Origin: Carnegiea gigantea
Taxonomy: Eukaryota; Streptophyta; Magnoliopsida; Caryophyllales; Cactaceae
Assembly: GCA_029747015.1 (NCBI GenBank)
Contig: JAKOGI010000564.1
Coordinates: 376,001 to 440,000 of the forward strand
Reading direction: 5' to 3'
Length of the DNA stretch: 64,000 nt
The notes under the pieces were generated by a model that was not told the origin of the DNA, did not search any database, and worked only from the letters and a program-made list of their open reading frames with translations. The position numbers and the translations under genes were made by a program. Below, one piece after another: positions 47,946 through 59,293 of this stretch; the first letter of the stretch is position 1, and every line of letters begins with the position of its first letter.

Positions 47946-47971
47946 GGGAAAATTACTAGCACATTGCTCAA

Positions 47972-47979
47972 TTTTTATA
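47972..47979 (-). promoter_or_regulatory. TATA-like box of the EPL gene
   Basis: The minus strand reads TATAAAAA, about 27-35 bases before the proposed CT-rich leader. Spacing is right, but the surroundings are AT-rich, so chance is possible. Confidence 0.45.
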
Positions 47980-49899
47980 TTTCTGAGCAGTTTTCTTTTT
48001 CAATTGATGATGCTTCAAGGGAACAAGTTGCGGACGCCCTTTTGAGTTGGCAACTTCATATCCTTGCAATTTACTGAACTCCCCCAATATTGTTGCTCCT
48101 TTTTTTAGTTAGCAATGAACTTTTTCCCTCTCCTACCGCCCACAGCCCAACCTCTCTGTTTGACTCCCAATATATTTGACCCCCTTAGAAATAAAAGATA
48201 ATTTTATTACATCATATATTGATAATAGAAATTAATCTTACATTTTTCCTCAACTTTTTGATGTTCTTAAATCCCATTTTCACACTATCCAAAACGTTAC
48301 TTGATTCTTTTTCTAAAATTTAAAATTAATTTTGAAAATATAACAAATACTTTATTTTAGAAGATATACATAAAGTCAAAAATAATAACTTAGAGTCAAT
48401 TACGTTTAACAAAATTGTGCTCCTTATATCACAAAATTAATCAATTATTGTATAATAAAATTAAATTTAGACCATTGAATGTAAGGTCTAAATAATTTTT
48501 AATTTTTTTTCAAAGATTTTTAATGAAGAAATTATCCTTTTTCTCATATTTAATAAAAAATTAACTTTTTAAATATTTTGTTTCAAGTAAGTATATGAAT
48601 TCTTAGATCTGTGATTTTTCTTCATATAAATAAATTAATTTTAAAGTTTTGTTATCCAATTATCGACCAATTTTTTAAAAAATATTCAATAATTTTTCCT
48701 TTTAGTTCATTATTCCAAAATTATTATTTATTTTACTTATAGTTTTGTATTACAAGTTAAAAAATTATTTTATTTTCTAACTTTGTCAGACTTATTAATT
48801 TTTAATTTCTTTTTACCTAAGTTTAATGTAGACATCATTGTTCTTGCTTTTAATGAAATTTGGCATGTTTTAAATTAGAGTAGTTACAAAATGTGAATGT
48901 TATTATCTTGTAACTTAATAATTGTGTGTAATTTGTGGTGCATATTAATGTTCTACATTTTTGAATTTGTGGACACAATAAACTATATTGTGTTTGGTGT
49001 TGTATTATTAGATTAGGAGTTAAAATGTAATACCCCTGCAAATAGTATACTTGATTTCTAATGCCTAATTGAAATGAAGTACAAATTATTAACCCAAGTC
49101 AATAAAAGTGGTTAACCCAAGTTAATACAAAGTAGTTAACCCAGGTGAACTACCTTAATTCTGGAGATGATATAAGATATTGACATTTGTATTATACCAA
49201 TTCTAGTTTTCATAACAAAATATTTAACGTCCAACTTTCAAGAACGCCTACTTGATCCTCACTATAGTAATTAAAAAACAATGTTGAGGAAGAATACAAT
49301 AATGAAAAATATATATCTTTTAAAAAGAAATTTCACATGAATACTCGCCCAATGTTCATTGCCACCACAATACCATGTATAAAATATCTATATATTTAAT
49401 TTTTTTAAAAATGAGGATAAATTTTTTTATAAGGAAATATTTAGGGTTTTATGGTTTATTGTTTGAAACACAACATCCCAAGTTTAAGATTTAGGGTTGA
49501 TAATGTGAGATTAGTGATAGATGCTTTAAGATAAGTTATAACATGTTAATAATAAACTACTAATAAAACCCTAAAACTTAAATCCTAAAGCCTAAACCGT
49601 ACACTCTAAATTCTACTGATAGGAATTTTAAGTAGTCAAGCCAAATTATAAAGCTAATCTCTAAACCCAAACCACTAAAACCTTAATTCTAAACCCTAAC
49701 TAGGAACCCTAGATCTTGATATATCAATCATACGAATACAAACTAAGAGGCTAGGACCTAAAATATATATATCTTTATAAATTTATATTAATTAAATTGT
49801 GTAATTGTGAATCCAAATGCCCCATGAAAAAAAACGTAAATACTAAGCATTGATTCATCAATCATAGGTTTAAAACTTAATAGAAAATGACCCTAAATC

Positions 49900-49900
<1 letters not shown>
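47980..49900. other. AT-rich upstream region of EPL, no gene
   Basis: No conserved frame. Degenerate AAACCCTAA-like words cluster at 49560-49715, with the reverse form near 49442-49500. These may be interstitial telomere-like motifs or chance. Confidence 0.5.
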
Positions 49901-49901
<1 letters not shown>

Positions 49902-49967
<66 letters not shown>

Positions 49968-50010
49968 GTGAGGCTAAAGATAGTAGTAATAGTAGTAGTA
50001 GTAATAGTAG

Positions 50011-50060
<50 letters not shown>

Positions 50061-50140
50061 TCATGATTATCATCATCATTGTTGCTATTGTTGTCGATAT
50101 TAATGATCCTAAATTGTAATTATAATTATAATCATAATTG

Positions 50141-50202
<62 letters not shown>

Positions 50203-50582
50203 TAGATATACATACATATACACACATATATATATATGTACACACTCATATATATCAGTGTGATACACTGATGGGTGGGCTAATAATAATGATGATAATA
50301 ATAATAATAATAATAATAATGACGATGATAATAATATCATTGTCTTTATTGTCGTTGTTTTTGTTGTTAATATTAATAACAACAAATATAAGCTTAACGA
50401 ATGTTGTTATAATACTAATAATAATATTAATATTAATGATATAATTAATCAGATAATAATAATTGTAATAGTAATAATAGGGCATAAATAGAAATTAAAT
50501 TATTATTGAAATTTATAATATCAATAATATTATTAAAAATAAAATTTAAATAATAATGTTAGTATTTTTAGTAGTATTAGAA

Positions 50583-50640
<58 letters not shown>
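49902..50640 (+). repeat. Microsatellite cluster (AT)n and (AAT)n
   Basis: (AT)n at 49902-49962 and 50140-50197; AAT/AAC/AGT triplet runs at 49980-50061, 50296-50321 and 50583-50655. Open frames across them are artefacts. Confidence 0.95.
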
Positions 50641-50644
<4 letters not shown>

Positions 50645-50924
50645 CAATAATAACAATAACTCAGGCAATTACTTGAAGGGCAGCCCTATCTTTTTCCACG
50701 AATGACTTTGTACTTTGCTGACATGTCAGTACGTAGGCTGCCATAATGTCAGATACAATGCAAGACCAACATTAAGAAGAGCACCTTTGGGTAGTAAAAA
50801 AAATAAATGCAACATTTGTTGGTAATTTTTCCGATTGAAGAAGTCAGCCAAAGCCAACTTTGAAGTATTCTTTTGTAATTCTCTTTTTTTTAAAGGAAAC
50901 TTTAAGATCTTCTAGTCGCGCGTC

Positions 50925-51069
50925 TGGGTCGCTTTGCACCTCGGAGTGAGGCGCCATGACGTGCATGCCTCATGTGGCATCCGGAATGCGCTTCGCCTGG
51001 GTGTGGGTGAGGCGCCAGCCCAGGCACCTCTCACCTAGGTGTGCCTCACCTGCACCTTTTCAAACTAAG
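50925..51069 (-). repeat. GAGGCGC-family end, inverted
   Basis: Read on the minus strand it starts CTTAGTTTGAAAAGGTGCAG, then GAGGCACACC, GGCGCCTCACCC, GGCGCCTCACTCC. CTAGG words flank both this end and the one at 47036. Confidence 0.55.
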
Positions 51070-51619
51070 CCTAGGGATTTAATCGAGGAGAGAGCAAGCT
51101 AGCCCGGACACCATGGGTCATTAAAAAAAAAAGATCAGAGAATTCCAAATTACAATTTGACAAGTAGTGTGTTTTACATTTTTTTCACAAAAAATGTAAA
51201 ATTATGCATGTAAAGACTAAACTAACGCATGAAACCCAGAACATGGAGCAAATCTGCAACCAAGGACTCTAATTCATTCATTCATAAGAGTAAATCACTA
51301 AATCCACCAATTGTTTAATACAAATTTGACTTAAATTAGTAAATTAAACAAAATAGTTTACAAAAGAACATAATTATAAACTAAAGTTAGGGATTTACCT
51401 CAAATTTGGCTTTAGCTTAGGGGGTCAAATTCTGAATCGAGACCTGACAGCGACTAAGCACATAAGGGTCAGAGGCAAGTACCAGTGACGCAGTGGCACG
51501 CGAACCCGGCAGAGGCGATAGCGCGAGAGAAATCGTGGGGCAAAGGAAAGTCGGATTACACGGCGTTGGCTACGGGAAATGCTTTCGAAACCAAGCCGAA
51601 AAAAATTAAGCTATGGTTG
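51070..51619. other. Unassigned, GC-richer patch at 51430-51600
   Basis: GC-rich words (GCAGAGGCGATAGCGCGAG) recall the GAGGCGC family but do not align well. No gene. Confidence 0.4.
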
Positions 51620-53815
51620 AATTTTATAAGTGGAGTAGCTCTCTTCCTTTATAGTATTTAAAGAGTAAAACCCTAGCCCATGATCTATCGGGCTCAATCA
51701 CCAATTGCCACCCTAATTTCATTAAATAGGAGGCATTAAGGGCTCGCAAAGCGTGAAGGCCAAGCCCACCTGCGTTAGAAGCACCCAAGGGGCGAGATGG
51801 ATTTTCCTTTCAAAATTTGTTCCTCCCCCCAAATAAAAATCTGCGAATCTTTCGATCAGCCTCATCGCAAGTCGATCTGGGTAATCTAGCAGTTTGCATC
51901 ACATACCCCAGGATAGCATAGATAGTAGAACAAATAAGTGTGAGTGGCCTTGCTAACGACAGAAATTTACTTTTCCATCCCGCAAGGCACTTATCAACCT
52001 GTTAATAACCGGTTGGTATGTACTATGAGTTACCTTGCCATGCAGAATGGGCACCCCTAAGTAGTGTCCCAAATCTTCTATTCTCCACATTTAAAGAACG
52101 CTGCAAATACTATCTGCCACCTAGGCTTCCGTATTAGCGGAGAAAAATACATTGGATTTTGCACCACTAAACTTCTAACTCGAGGCCTTATAGAATCTAT
52201 CTAGGCACTCTTTAATTACGTGCACCTACTCCACCAATGCCTCCGTAAAGAAAACCACATAATCCACAAAAAAGAGGCTCCAGATCCTGGGTCCATTGTG
52301 GCTTGTCAGGAATGTGCGCCACCTACCATTACACACTTCCAGCTCAATAGGTTGAGACAATTTTTCTATGGATGCCACAAAGAGGTATAGGGGTAATCGA
52401 TCACCTTGCCTAGTGCCCCTCATTGGTTTCCGGTTCTCCGTTCCATAAGATGCTTAGCGAGCATGTTGTCACACAACGCATAATAACCTCCACTAGCATA
52501 TGCGACAATTGCATGTCCTCAAGCGTCTCTTGGATGAATGACCATTTGAGCCTGTTATAAGCTTTTTCGAGGTCGATGTTAATTTCTATCCATCCTTTCT
52601 TTCTCTTCTTCGACCGCAGAGTATGCATTATTTCTTACATAATGACGCTATTATCTCCTGTTTGCCGCCCTGACACCAACTTGATTGTGATGGGGAGATC
52701 AGGTTAGGTAGAACTGTCTTCACTTGGTCACTAGCTTATAAACAACATTAAATAAGGTAATGGGTCTGAATTGTGTGACCGTTTGGGGGTTACTAATCAT
52801 TGGAACTAGGGAGATAAATGAGTACTCATTGAACCCTATAGGCATCTCCTTTCCCCCCAAAATATCAATGACTATCTCACACACTGATCCACCTACTAAA
52901 GCGCAAAGCATCAAATCCATCTGGTCCTGGTGCTTTCAAAAGCAGCCATTATCTTGAGAGCGTCAACAACGTCGTGATTTGTGAACGACCTTAAAAGTTC
53001 TTGGGTCTGTTCTACCGTGAGTAATAGAAACAATCCTTGGATCATTTCCTGACCAGTATCACAGGGTAAATCATCTGTATACAACCCCTTAAAAATCTCG
53101 CACCATTCTACTCACTAATTCTAGGTCTGTGACCCAATTTCCAGCATCGTCCTACAGCACTTCAATCTGATTTCTCCGTGTTATGGTATTAGTGTGAAAA
53201 TATTGAGTGTTTACCGTCTCAAATGGATTCCACCATAGATTTTTACATCTAGAAGGTTTCAATCCGGTCCAACATTTCCCCTAGCTCTTTCTTGAGGCGA
53301 GTCTATAACTTAGTTAGATAACTGCCTTTGAATGCCCTTAATGCGTGCCCATAATTTCCTCTTCCCCCTAAGTAGGTTTCCAAAGACCTCCCTGTTCCAG
53401 TTGTTCAGAGCTGGAGACAAAGATCGCAAGGCAGGCACAATTGCGATGTTGTCAGTCCAGTTATCATATAGAGCTTTTTCAAAATTACATGCTTGAAAAT
53501 CGAAAAGGCTTCGCTCTGCCAGGAATTCGTGCAAAGCCTTGAGCACCGATCAACTGAGGTAAGTGGTTAGAGTAGATCTGGAATAGCTGCTGCACTAACG
53601 CCTCCTACAGCCTTATTCTCCACTTAGCATTGTAGAGTGCCCGGTCCAGCCTGGAATATTTTCCTGATGATTCACTATTGCCCTGATATAGGTAAATTTA
53701 GGCCTAGAAAATCCCAAATCAATAAAACCATTGTTATCAATCCAATGCTTGAACTTCTCACAACACCTAAACATTTCAATTCCTCAATGATTTCTCTCTT
53801 CTAGGTTGATTGTTA
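51620..53815 (-). mobile_element. L1-type LINE fragment (EN end, RT, post-RT)
   Basis: On the minus strand, in order: endonuclease end (HWIDNNGFIDLGFSRPKFTY near 53700), NWNREVFGNLLRGKRKLW (53310-53546), ITLFNVVYKLVTK (52720), IEINIDLEKAYNRLKWSFIQ (52580), RGTRQGDRLPLYLFVASIE (52423), FFVDYVVFF where FADD is expected, CLAGWKSKFLSLARPLTL (51960) and GGLGLHALRALNASYLMKLG (51730). Many stops. The 3' end is unclear, near 51620. A third LINE subfamily in the window. Confidence 0.85.
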
Positions 53816-54526
53816 TAGTGATTTCTGCAAGCGTACGGTCTATCGCCGTAGCATTTACGGGTGTCGTCCTCAGGGATGTGTAAGGAAATTACGTCGTAAT
53901 CTACTAAACCATATACTGGCATTATCAACATGGGCAAACCAATTCAAAGGAAAGCTAATGAGAATTTGCCAATTACACAAAGTAACTAAATAGTAACTCA
54001 TAAATAATAGCGTGTGCTTAGCTAAAAGGTTCAACAGGATCTCCATATTCACCAACTATATTATCTTCATTCTCTTTCCAAAATAGAACAAGCTAAATAA
54101 ACAAACTTAAGTACTAGAAATCAATGTCAACGCATGATTAAATGAAAGGAGAATGAACTATAATGATAACTCTACTCGTTCAAATCTAAAGACAAGGAAG
54201 ACAAGGTTTACTGTGAATTTCATGAACCAAACCCAAAATTTTCAAGTCTTAATGCATCTGAACATGAATCTACACTCTCTGACAGAGCACCAGATAAAAA
54301 AAGTTTAATATCTATCTTTTCTCTTCCCATCCACTTAGCCTTCGACTTTTTTTTCCAATTATAGCCAAGACCACCCCCCTCTTTAGAACCCCTCATGGTG
54401 TCACTTAATTCTTGAAATAAAATCTTAAAACTGCTAAATTGATGATGATGACGAAAGAGGATAACGGATGGAGTTAATGATGATGAAGAAAGAGGAGACA
54501 GAAATTGAGAGCTACGATTATGGCTT
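53816..54526. other. Unassigned between LINE and LTR
   Basis: Contains CAAGCGTACGGTCTATCGCC and GGTGTCGTCCTCAGGGATG, wording I have seen in plant repeats but cannot place. No gene. GGCTT at 54522-54526 would be the target duplication of the LTR element that follows. Confidence 0.45.
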
Positions 54527-55822
54527 TGATGTACCTATGGAGGGGATTCAACAAACACTTAAACCTGATTCCAAATGCAGTGATAGCAAGCAGAAATCAA
54601 ACGTGAGTGTAAGGAGAATCCGTGAATGAAAGAGGGATAAATGTGATCTAAACTCTTATTTATATATAGATATCACCACTAAGCATGAGTTTAGGGCCCT
54701 TAAGCTTAATTAGGATACAGATATCACCACCTAATCAAGGCTTAAGACTCACTTGATCATCACTCTAACAGGCCTAGTTAGAGATAAGCAAGTTAACTGT
54801 TTAAGAACGAAAAGGAGCAAAGCTCTCAATTCACTTTCAAAGTTATATTCAAGTTAAGTGACAAAAATGAGCCTTACAAAACGCCTTAACCACACGGCCT
54901 AGAGCTGCTAGGTTGCTTAGGAGATTTCCTTCTAAGGGAGGAAAGCTCTTAGGCATGCTTAATACATGCTTAGAGCTAATCTAACTCATCAGCTTGATTA
55001 ACTTAAGCTAATTAAAATCTATAAGCTTAGTAATACAAAACAAATGACCAAGCTTAGCAATAATACACTTAATTAGCTTAAATACATTAGAATACTAGAG
55101 AAAAAGGGAGAAAAGCAACCGTAAAGTAATGTCCCTTTTCAGCTGACCAATTAGGTTGTAAGTGCCAAATCTTCCTTTACTTTCCCATTGGCTACGCTCT
55201 TTTCAAGACTTGTTTGTAGCAAATGATGGTGTTTCTTACAGACTTGACTTATGATTGGAAATAAACAAGCACGCAAGCAGTTGATCAAACCCTTTGAAGA
55301 AGGAAAACACACGTAGCAGTCAACTGGTTCAAGAGCCCTTTTTCTGCCTAATTTTGTGCCCTCTTTTACGCCCACCAAAACTAGGCATGTTTTTGATTTC
55401 AGGCCATGTGGGGAAACTTTAGGATGTGTACAAACCCCCCAAACAAAGAAATCAGGGTTATGACTTGTTTAAGTAGTAAATTCCACCTAAACATTTACCC
55501 GAATAGTTTTAAACTCAAACTGGCAGGGTTAACAAAATGGCTTGATATCTTCACCTCGACTGAGCATGATTGACTTTGCTTGCTTAGACCTGAAAGGTAA
55601 CATCTAAGGGAACCCAAAAATGTAAAAATATTAGACTTAAGCTATAATTTAGCTTAAGAAATCACATGAACAATACTGGGTACATTCTGATCATGGAACC
55701 CGAGACCATATTCTTGACTCCTTAGCAAAATGTGAGTCATGGCTTGGACTTTGGATCTTGAATTGGACCTCACTGAACTTGTTGGACCTTTGTCTATGTC
55801 TTGGCTTGAGGGGACTCCATCA
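54527..55822 (-). repeat. 3' LTR of the outer gypsy element (LTR A)
   Basis: Bounded by CATCA/TGATG termini: the high end follows the polypurine tract at 55823-55836, the low end is TGATGTACCTATGG. It runs parallel to both nested LTRs through ACTAAG..GTTTAGGGCCCTTAA, CAATGCTCTCAATTC-like and TGACCAATTAG blocks. At 1296 bp it is about 190 bp shorter than they are. Confidence 0.8.
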
Positions 55823-55836
55823 TCCTCCCCTTGTTG
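55823..55836 (-). other. Polypurine tract, outer element
   Basis: The minus strand reads CAACAAGGGGAGGA directly before the LTR start TGATGG. The nested element has CAACAAGGGGAGAA at the same place. Confidence 0.8.
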
Positions 55837-56890
55837 AGAAGATTTGATCCTCAAATTGACAAGGTAATCATCGGCATGATAAGGGCTCAAATCAGCTATG
55901 TTGAATGTAGCTGAAACTCCATAGTCACCTCGCAAATCAACCTTATAAGTATTATCATTAATCTTTTCAAGTACCTTAAATGGACCTTCAGCTCTTAGCA
56001 TTAGCTTGTTCTTCCTTTTTTAAAGGGAATCTCTCTTTCCTTCGGTGTATCCAAACGAGGTCTCCAAGTTGATAAACCTTCTTCTTCTTGTGCTTGTTGG
56101 CTTGAGCTTGATAAGATGCAGTTATTTTATCTATTCTGCTCCTCACCAACTCACGTATCTTCTAGATTTCTTCTACCCTTGCTGCTGCATCCGCACTTGG
56201 TTTTTGGTCCAAAGGGCGTGGAGTGAAATCAAGTAGGCTAATAGGATTAATCCCGTAAACCACCTTGAATGGTGATAGATCATTAGCCTTGCTAGGAGCT
56301 TTGTTGAAGGCAAATTTTGCATGTAGTAAAAGCAAATCCCACGCTTTGACATGACGTTTAATCAAGGCCCTTAAGAGTGTCCCTAAGGTCCGATTAGTAA
56401 CCTCAGTTTACCCATCAGTTTGTGGATGATAAGTGGTACTATATTTGAGTTTAGTATCCAACTTCCTCCACAAGGTGATCCAGAAATGACTAAGAAACTT
56501 GGTGTCCCGATCAGAAACAATTAATCTAGGAATACCATGTGATCTAGTCACCTCTCTAAAATACAACTCAGCAATGTGTATAGTATCATTAGTCTTGTTG
56601 CATGAAATAAAATGAGACATCTTAGAAAATCTATCTACCACCACAAAGATAGAATCTTTGTTCCTTTGAGTCCTAGCCAAACCAAGAATGAAATCATACT
56701 TACATCAACCCAAGGAGTTGTGGAATAGGCAAAGGTGTGTAAAGGCCATGGGGTAAAGAATGACCCTTTGCCACTTGACATGTACCACACCTTTTCAGGA
56801 TGTCTTGAACATCCTCCATGCCTGGGCAATAGTAGTGCTCCCTTAGCATGATGAGTGTCTTATTTTCTCCATAATGGCCAGCTAATGAAC
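55823..56890 (-). pseudogene. Integrase, main part (outer gypsy)
   Basis: After the nested insert, the minus strand gives GSLAGHYGENKTLI and YYCPGMEDVQDILKRCGTCQ (HHCC zinc finger, with the first His left on the other side of the insert). The core follows: [12 protein letters not shown] (first Asp), [16 protein letters not shown] (second Asp) and QTDG, stop, TEVTNRTLG (Glu kept). The tail is SPFKVVYGINPISLLD and GPFKVLEKINDNTYKVDLRG. The D-D-E triad is thus present, but at least one in-frame stop and a frame change break it. It would insert the cDNA into the host chromosome. Confidence 0.85.
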
Positions 56891-56895
56891 CTCCA
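56891..56895. other. Target-site duplication, low side (CTCCA)
   Basis: CTCCA directly before the TGATG terminus of the nested element. The same five bases follow its other end at 60781-60785. Confidence 0.9.
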
Positions 56896-58384
56896 TGATG
56901 TATCTGTGGGGAAGAATCATGGACATTCAAGGCTGAATTCAAAAGCTCAAAATAAGCAAGCTGAGTTCAAGCTAAAATTTGAGTGTAGCCGTGTATGAAT
57001 TAGTGAAAGAAGGATAGTCTAAACTCTCACTTAGATACAGTAACATGACTAAGTTTGAATTTAGGGGCCTTAACCTCAATTAGGATACAGAAATGCCACC
57101 TAATTAAGAGTTAAGATTTACTTGATCACCACCTTAATCGGCCTAATTAAGGATAAGCAAGTGAAGTGTTTAAGGGAACGAAAGCACAATGCTCTCAATT
57201 CTGATTTTTCATTCAAAATTCAGGTGTGTAATACAAAATGGCCATGGCTCACTTTAATACATGTTCTAAGCTAGCAGCTAAGTAGCAAAGCAAGCTGGTG
57301 GAGGTTTCCTCCCTGGGAAGGAAACGTATTAAACTAGCTAAACTATGCGCTTAGAACTAAGCTAAGTTACATGCTTGCTTTAATTGCAACCAGAATTCAA
57401 AGAAAGTAAGACAAATGATCATACTCATCCTTAATACATGTATTTAAGCCTAATACATCAGCTTTACTAGAGAAAATAAACAAACAGCAGCCATAAAGCA
57501 AAACCTCTTTTCGACTGACCAATTAGATTGCAAGGTGCTGAATCTTCCTTTGTTTTCTCATTGGCTAGGCTCTTTCCAAGGCTTGAATGTGGCATATGAT
57601 GGTGTCTCTTGCAGCCTCAAATGTGATTGGAAGTGATTAAGCAGCCAAGCAGCTGAGCAAACCCTTAGAGTAAGGAAAATACACATTGCAGTCAATTGGG
57701 TTCACAGGGTAGTTTCTAGCCCAGTTTTGTGCCTTCTTTTAACCCAATCAAAACTGAGCATGATTTCGTTTCTAGGCTATAGGGGGATTCCTTAGGGTGT
57801 GTACAAACCCCCTAAGTAAATAAATCAAGGTTAAGACGTGTTTAAGTGGGAGAATTCCACTTAAACATTTTACCATGCAATTTTGGACCAAAACTGACAG
57901 GGTTGATAAAATGGTCTGATTTCTTCACTTCGACTAAGCATGATTGGTTTTGCTTGCTTGGACCTGAAAGGTAACATCTAGGGGAACCCAAAAATGCAAA
58001 AATCTAGGACTTAAACTACAATTAGGCTTAAGAAATCATATACCCAAAACTAGGTACATTTTGGTTGAAATGGGCAGTCTGGATAATTTGGGTTTATTGG
58101 CTGAAATGGATGGGTAAATGAAATCCAAATGAGCTAAAACTTGTTTTGTTGGAAAGATAACTTCTTGAGCGTCAAGCTCATGGCAAAATATTGGACTTAA
58201 ATCCTATGAAAGTTGAAGATATTTGGTTCCCAAAACTGAGCTACTGTACTGTTTTAAACCTGAAACCTACTGTTTTAATGTTCCTAGCAAAAATGGGGGT
58301 TTTTCTTGGGTTTGGGATGTTAAAACCTAATTACCTTGACTAACCCCTTTGTGCAAATTGGGATTCATGGGTAGATATCCATTA
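56896..58384 (-). repeat. 3' LTR of the nested element (LTR B)
   Basis: 1489 bp. It begins (minus strand) TAATGGATATCTACCC after the polypurine tract and ends ATACATCA at 56896. It aligns with LTR C along its whole length. Confidence 0.92.
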
Positions 58385-58398
58385 TTCTCCCCTTGTTG
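58385..58398 (-). other. Polypurine tract of the nested element
   Basis: CAACAAGGGGAGAA on the minus strand, directly before the 3' LTR. Confidence 0.85.
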
Positions 58399-58445
58399 AA
58401 AAAGATTTGACCTCAAATTATTTGGTAATCATCTCCCACTTGTGT

Positions 58446-59175
58446 TTACATTTCTGGCTGAAATAAAATCAACCCTTCAAACAAGCCCTTTTTTATCTTA
58501 AAGGCTTCACACACTTCATGGACTGTAAGGATCCATTCCTCTTTTGATCTTGAAGGGGTTGGGAGTAATGGTCCTTGATAAGTAAGAAAAGGGCTTAAAT
58601 GCTTATAGTTCTTTTGTGGTTTGTTTTCATGGAATTTAGAAGGGAGAAAGGGTGCTAAGGTATTCTCCTCTTCTCCACTTATGATCAATGAACATACCTT
58701 GATGATCTGGTTATGTTCATCCTCATTAGTTTGAAAACCACTTGAAACTCTCTCCAAAATTCCCTCATCAACTCTCACCTTAACTTCTTCTTGGTTCTCC
58801 TCTTGAGCTTTTATCAAATAAGCCTTCTTTTCTTCCTCATTCTCTTCCTCCATTGCTGCTTTCCATTCAGCCAAAGAAATGATTTCCTTGTTGGGATAGT
58901 CCAAGGGTGTGTGACCAAGGCCTTGGCACTTAAAACACCTCCTAGGGTTTAAAGGACCGGGGTTAGGTCTAGTTTGAGGGGATAGACTTTTTTGTGGAGT
59001 TTGGTTTGTTTGTGGGATGGGAGGAATGGGTGCCGTGGGTTTAGGGGTAGGAAGTGGACTCCCCTTATTCACAGATTGATCATCTTTATAGATTTCTTAA
59101 GCAGCAACTCATTCTGCCTCATGAGTGCATCAAATCTCTCTTACAAACTCAAACTCATACTAGAACTCATGGTAC
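58446..59175 (-). pseudogene. Gag-like frame of the nested element
   Basis: The minus strand opens MSSSMSLSL, hits a stop, then ERFDALMRQNELLLKKSIK. An open piece of 208 codons (59072-58446) carries a proline-rich linker and one CCHC knuckle, CFKCQGLGHTPLDYPN, whose last Cys is Tyr. A Glu-rich stretch follows, then ENTLAPFLPSKFHENKPQK. The last part parallels ITLAPLSPSKLHYDKPQKK in the outer element's protease end, so gag and protease end are joined by an internal deletion. If ever made, it would be a short capsid-like protein. Confidence 0.75.
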
Positions 59176-59277
59176 AACCGGTTGTGTATGGGGCTAGTTT
59201 TGTGGGATGTGTTTGAAGGAATGTGTTTAGGTGGCTTTGGGGCATGTAAGGGTTGGTTTCAGGCCAAGATGAAACTT

Positions 59278-59289
59278 GCTCTGATACCA
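59278..59289 (-). other. Primer-binding site of the nested element
   Basis: The minus strand reads TGGTATCAGAGC, complementary to initiator tRNA-Met. Confidence 0.9.
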
Positions 59290-59293
59290 AATA

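Noticed and set aside
49870..50385. 171-codon minus-strand open frame
   Set aside because: Made of (AT)n and (AAT)n microsatellites giving Tyr-Ile and Leu runs; not a gene.
55151..55378. 75-codon minus-strand frame
   Set aside because: Lies fully within the outer element's LTR; no conserved counterpart in the two other LTR copies.
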